Source: Fidelibacterota bacterium (GTDB lineage: Bacteria > Fidelibacterota > UBA8477 > JABMPR01). From it: a DNA stretch of 35,042 nucleotides. This document shows positions 33,182 through 35,042 of the stretch, in pieces. The stretch lies in the NCBI GenBank assembly GCA_018650795.1, contig JABIFG010000311.1, positions 1 to 35,042 of the forward strand, read 5' to 3'. The notes under the pieces were generated by a model that saw only the letters and a program-made list of their open reading frames with translations, made no database searches and was not told the DNA's origin. Made by a program: the position numbers and the translations under genes. Position 1 is the stretch's first letter, and each line of letters opens with the position of its first letter.

Positions 33182-34201
33182 TTGCCTACACGACACTCAA
33201 GAGAACCAAGATTAATGGACCAACTACGTGATGCCTTAAGAGCAAGGCACTATAGCAGGAGGACTGAAGAAATCTACTCAAACTGGGTTTTAAGATACAT
33301 CCGGTTCCACAAACTTAAACATCCCAGGGAAATGGCAGAGCCTGAAATTAATGTCTTTTTGAGTGATTTGGCGACAGAAAAGAAAATAGGATCATCGACG
33401 CAAAACCAAGCTCTTGCTGCCATTCTGTTTCTCTACCGACATGTTCTTGGTCAAGAAGTAGGTAATCTGGGCAATGTAGTTCGTGCCCGCAAGTCTCTGC
33501 GTGTCCCCGTTGTAATGTCCAGAACCGAGGTTGCCCAGGTACTTGGCCGTTTGCATGGTCGAGACAAACTATTGGTTGAGTTGATCTATGGGACAGGAAT
33601 GCGACTATCTGAATGCTTGAGGTTGCGTGTTAAGGAGTTGGATTTTAGCAGGAATGAAATCACAATCAGGAGTGGAAAAGGAGACAAGGACAGGATTGTG
33701 ATGTTGCCCCGGACATTAAAATCAAGCTTGCAAGGGCACTTGAAAGAGGTCAGGCATATACACGGGCAGGATTTATCTGGGGGTTGGGGCGCGGTAGAGT
33801 TGCCTGGTGCGTTGGGTCGAAAATATCCACGAGCGTCGCAGGAGTGGAGATGGCAATGGATTTTTCCTCAGAAGTCGCGTTGGATTGATCGTAAAACCCA
33901 GCAAGAGGGTCGTCATCATGTTGATCAGACTGTGATACAACGTGCAATTAAACTTTCTGTGGAAAAATGCGACTTGACCAAACATATCACTTGTCATACC
34001 TTCAGACATTCTTTTGCCACACATTTATTGGAGGGGGGATATGATATTCGGACAGTGCAAACTTTATTGGGCCACAAGGACGTAAAGACCACCATGATCT
34101 ATACTCATGTTCTGAATCGAGGCCCTGGAGGCGTTCGTAGCCCCATGGATGATTTGCACAATACCATAGAATCTGATGAATCCAATAGTGCTGAAAATTA
34201 A
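33182..34201 (+). CDS. intI: Integron integrase (tyrosine recombinase)
   Basis: A 339-residue IntI that recombines attI and attC sites. All catalytic residues are intact: Arg141 ([13 protein letters not shown]), Lys166 (SGKGDKDR), His272-Arg275 (HTFRHSFA), His298 (LLGHKD) and Tyr307 (MIYTHV). The integron-specific insertion between boxes I and II is present at about 191-232 ([21 protein letters not shown]), which separates IntI from XerC/D. The N-terminal SAM-like domain starts [20 protein letters not shown]. The start is TTG with GGGAGGG 8 bases upstream, after a short dyad. It points toward the cassettes, with attI beyond its 3' end, the reverse of the usual order. The frame is complete, so it is probably active. 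Confidence 0.97.
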   Translation: MPTRHSREPRLMDQLRDALRARHYSRRTEEIYSNWVLRYIRFHKLKHPREMAEPEINVFLSDLATEKKIGSSTQNQALAAILFLYRHVLGQEVGNLGNVVRARKSLRVPVVMSRTEVAQVLGRLHGRDKLLVELIYGTGMRLSECLRLRVKELDFSRNEITIRSGKGDKDRIVMLPRTLKSSLQGHLKEVRHIHGQDLSGGWGAVELPGALGRKYPRASQEWRWQWIFPQKSRWIDRKTQQEGRHHVDQTVIQRAIKLSVEKCDLTKHITCHTFRHSFATHLLEGGYDIRTVQTLLGHKDVKTTMIYTHVLNRGPGGVRSPMDDLHNTIESDESNSAEN

Positions 34202-34357
34202 TGTCACTTTATGCGGTCACGATAAAATTCCGCGAGAAAAATGAACCAAGGACAGGCTGTTGAATAACAGAAGCTTACGCAAACAATCAAAAAAAGTTTA
34301 TACGGGCGTTTTGACAAATTGTTCGTCTTATACGAGACCGTATAAACACTGTTAGAC
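34202..34357 (+). promoter_or_regulatory. Probable attI site and cassette promoter region
   Basis: The crossover core GTTAGAC (34351-34357, GTTRRRY consensus) is the exact reverse complement of the attC R'' box GTCTAAC at 34921, as expected for the attI/first-cassette junction. Upstream, TTGACA (34312-34317) may be a -35 element, but no TATAAT-like box has standard spacing (TATACG at 11 bases, TATAAA at 23). Three TATACG-type elements (see 34297-34347) may be accessory integrase sites. No terminator after intI is seen. Confidence 0.65.
34297..34347. repeat. TATACG inverted/direct repeats in attI
   Basis: GTTTATACGG (34297-34306) is a perfect inverted match of CCGTATAAAC (34338-34347). Between them TTATACG (34328-34334) pairs with CGTATAA (34339-34345) around AGAC. 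The three copies end 3 bases before the recombination core, where IntI or a regulator could bind. Confidence 0.75.
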
Positions 34358-35039
34358 AAACAAAAGGAAATCCATGGACCGAGAAATGGAAGCAGTATTA
34401 AACAATCCAATTAACTCAACAGTTCTTGAGTATTTAAGTGGTCTTTCCGCTCACTCGGATATTTCCGAATCACTAGGGGCTGCAGTTGAACCGTTGGGTG
34501 ATGTCAACTACTTAGATCACATTTCGACAGATTTTCCTAGCGAGGGCGTATTTTCAATGAGCATCATTTTCGGTATTGCAGTAAACATGGACGAAATTGG
34601 GTTTCGCTTACCACCAGAGATGAAGAATCGCGCTCTGCTTTCCGGGGCAGAACTTTTCCATGAAGCAGGATCTGAATGGGTGAAAATACTAATGTTTCGA
34701 GATGACTGGCCTGAACCAGATTTGAGGTTTTGGGCTCGAAAGGCATATCAGTTTGCCCGTATCGAACGATGAAATATTCTCATAATGATTCACAAAATAA
34801 AGAAATGTGATAATAACTACACTAAGCATTTAATAATGAATGGTGAACTTCAAATATGCAGCGATCCACTTTTGATAATACGTATCAACAATAATTGATG
34901 TTGGGGTGATTTAATTCGTTGTCTAACAAAGGCTTAGAGCGGACTCACACGAGGGGGATTACCAAACGAAAATGATGTGGATGGATACAATTATCGAACA
35001 AAGCGAGTCTGTTTCAGGAAGCAGCTCAAGCCTAAAGCG
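34352..35039 (+). mobile_element. First integron gene cassette (about 688 bp)
   Basis: Bounded on the left by the G|TTAGAC crossover at 34351/34352 and on the right by the G|TTA of the attC R' box at 35039/35040. It holds one ORF in the standard direction, about 148 non-coding bases, and an attC. The array probably continues beyond the window. Confidence 0.8.
34374..34772 (+). CDS. Cassette-encoded protein of unknown function
   Basis: A 132-residue protein with no family that I recognise. It starts 17 bases inside the cassette with AAAGGAAA just before the ATG, as cassette genes usually do. No signal peptide or transmembrane helix is clear; a mildly hydrophobic stretch (SMSIIFGIAVNMDEIGF) lies mid-chain. 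The C-terminal part, ALLSGAELFHEAGSEWVKIL followed by WPEPDLRFWARKAYQFARI, looks helical and rich in Trp/Phe/Arg. The acidic N-terminal half could be a small binding domain. It has no promoter of its own that I can see and would rely on the integron promoter. Confidence 0.75.
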   Translation: MDREMEAVLNNPINSTVLEYLSGLSAHSDISESLGAAVEPLGDVNYLDHISTDFPSEGVFSMSIIFGIAVNMDEIGFRLPPEMKNRALLSGAELFHEAGSEWVKILMFRDDWPEPDLRFWARKAYQFARIER

Positions 35040-35042
35040 TTA
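34921..35042 (+). other. attC recombination site (3' end cut by window)
   Basis: R'' is GTCTAAC (34921-34927, RYYYAAC consensus) and R' begins GTTA at 35039, with its last three bases beyond the window. L'' GGCTTAGAGC (34931-34940) pairs with L' GCTCAAGCC (35024-35032), leaving one unpaired A (34936) as the extrahelical base. GACTC (34942-34946) pairs with GAGTC (35005-35009), extending the hairpin. The full site is about 125 bases, within the known 57-141 range. Confidence 0.88.

Noticed and set aside
34872-34888. TTGATA/TATCAA hairpin in the cassette as a terminator
   Set aside because: AT-rich 6-bp stem with no U-tract; too weak to call.

Overview
The window looks like a chromosomal segment of a Gram-negative bacterium of the FCB type (Bacteroidota/Neomarinimicrobiota-like). 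It carries consecutive lipid A genes (lpxB, a DUF374 LpxJ-like acyltransferase, lpxK). It also carries a DUF3078 outer-membrane barrel, a GEVED/choice-of-anchor-D giant surface protein and many secreted zinc metallopeptidases. The phylum is an inference from gene content; Neomarinimicrobiota (Marinimicrobia) is my best guess, at low confidence. I see no rRNA, tRNA, CRISPR array or prophage.

Layout. Bases 1-9709 are all minus strand: the N-terminus of a secreted protein cut by the window edge, a TetR regulator with a likely self-operator, a lipoprotein M1 aminopeptidase, an M16 zinc protease, cofactor-independent phosphoglycerate mutase, a small SRPBCC protein and an M32 carboxypeptidase. Three intergenic gaps here hold perfect palindromes or inverted repeats. 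A divergent promoter region near 9710-9877 switches to a plus-strand lipid A cluster (9878-13662). It is followed by an atypical TrpF homologue overlapping a YjbR-family gene. lpxB appears to have no ordinary start codon and probably starts at an ATA that overlaps the previous stop.

Bases 15375-24458 encode one protein of about 3030 residues: signal peptide, GEVED domain, sixteen choice-of-anchor-D repeats interrupted by a propeller-like block and two pairs of SdrD B-like domains, then a DUF11-like C-terminus. No recognisable anchor is visible. A secreted M16C (PreP-like) protease follows, bounded by terminators. On the minus strand, 27823-29736 holds a compact operon: a 78-residue secreted two-cysteine peptide, a secreted beta-propeller-like protein and a MauE/DoxX-like membrane protein with a CxC motif. 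A DUF3078 barrel gene lies upstream of it. The plus strand then continues with a receiver-only response regulator and a SpoIID/LytB protein.

The right end (33182-35042) is the head of an integron: a complete integron integrase, a probable attI region with an unusual set of TATACG repeats, a first cassette with a 132-residue unknown protein, and its attC site, cut three bases before its end. The integrase points the same way as the cassette, and attI lies beyond its 3' end. This is the 'inverted' layout known from Treponema denticola and a few other lineages, not the usual divergent one. The integron and the secreted-peptide operon are the two most promising places for undescribed biology.
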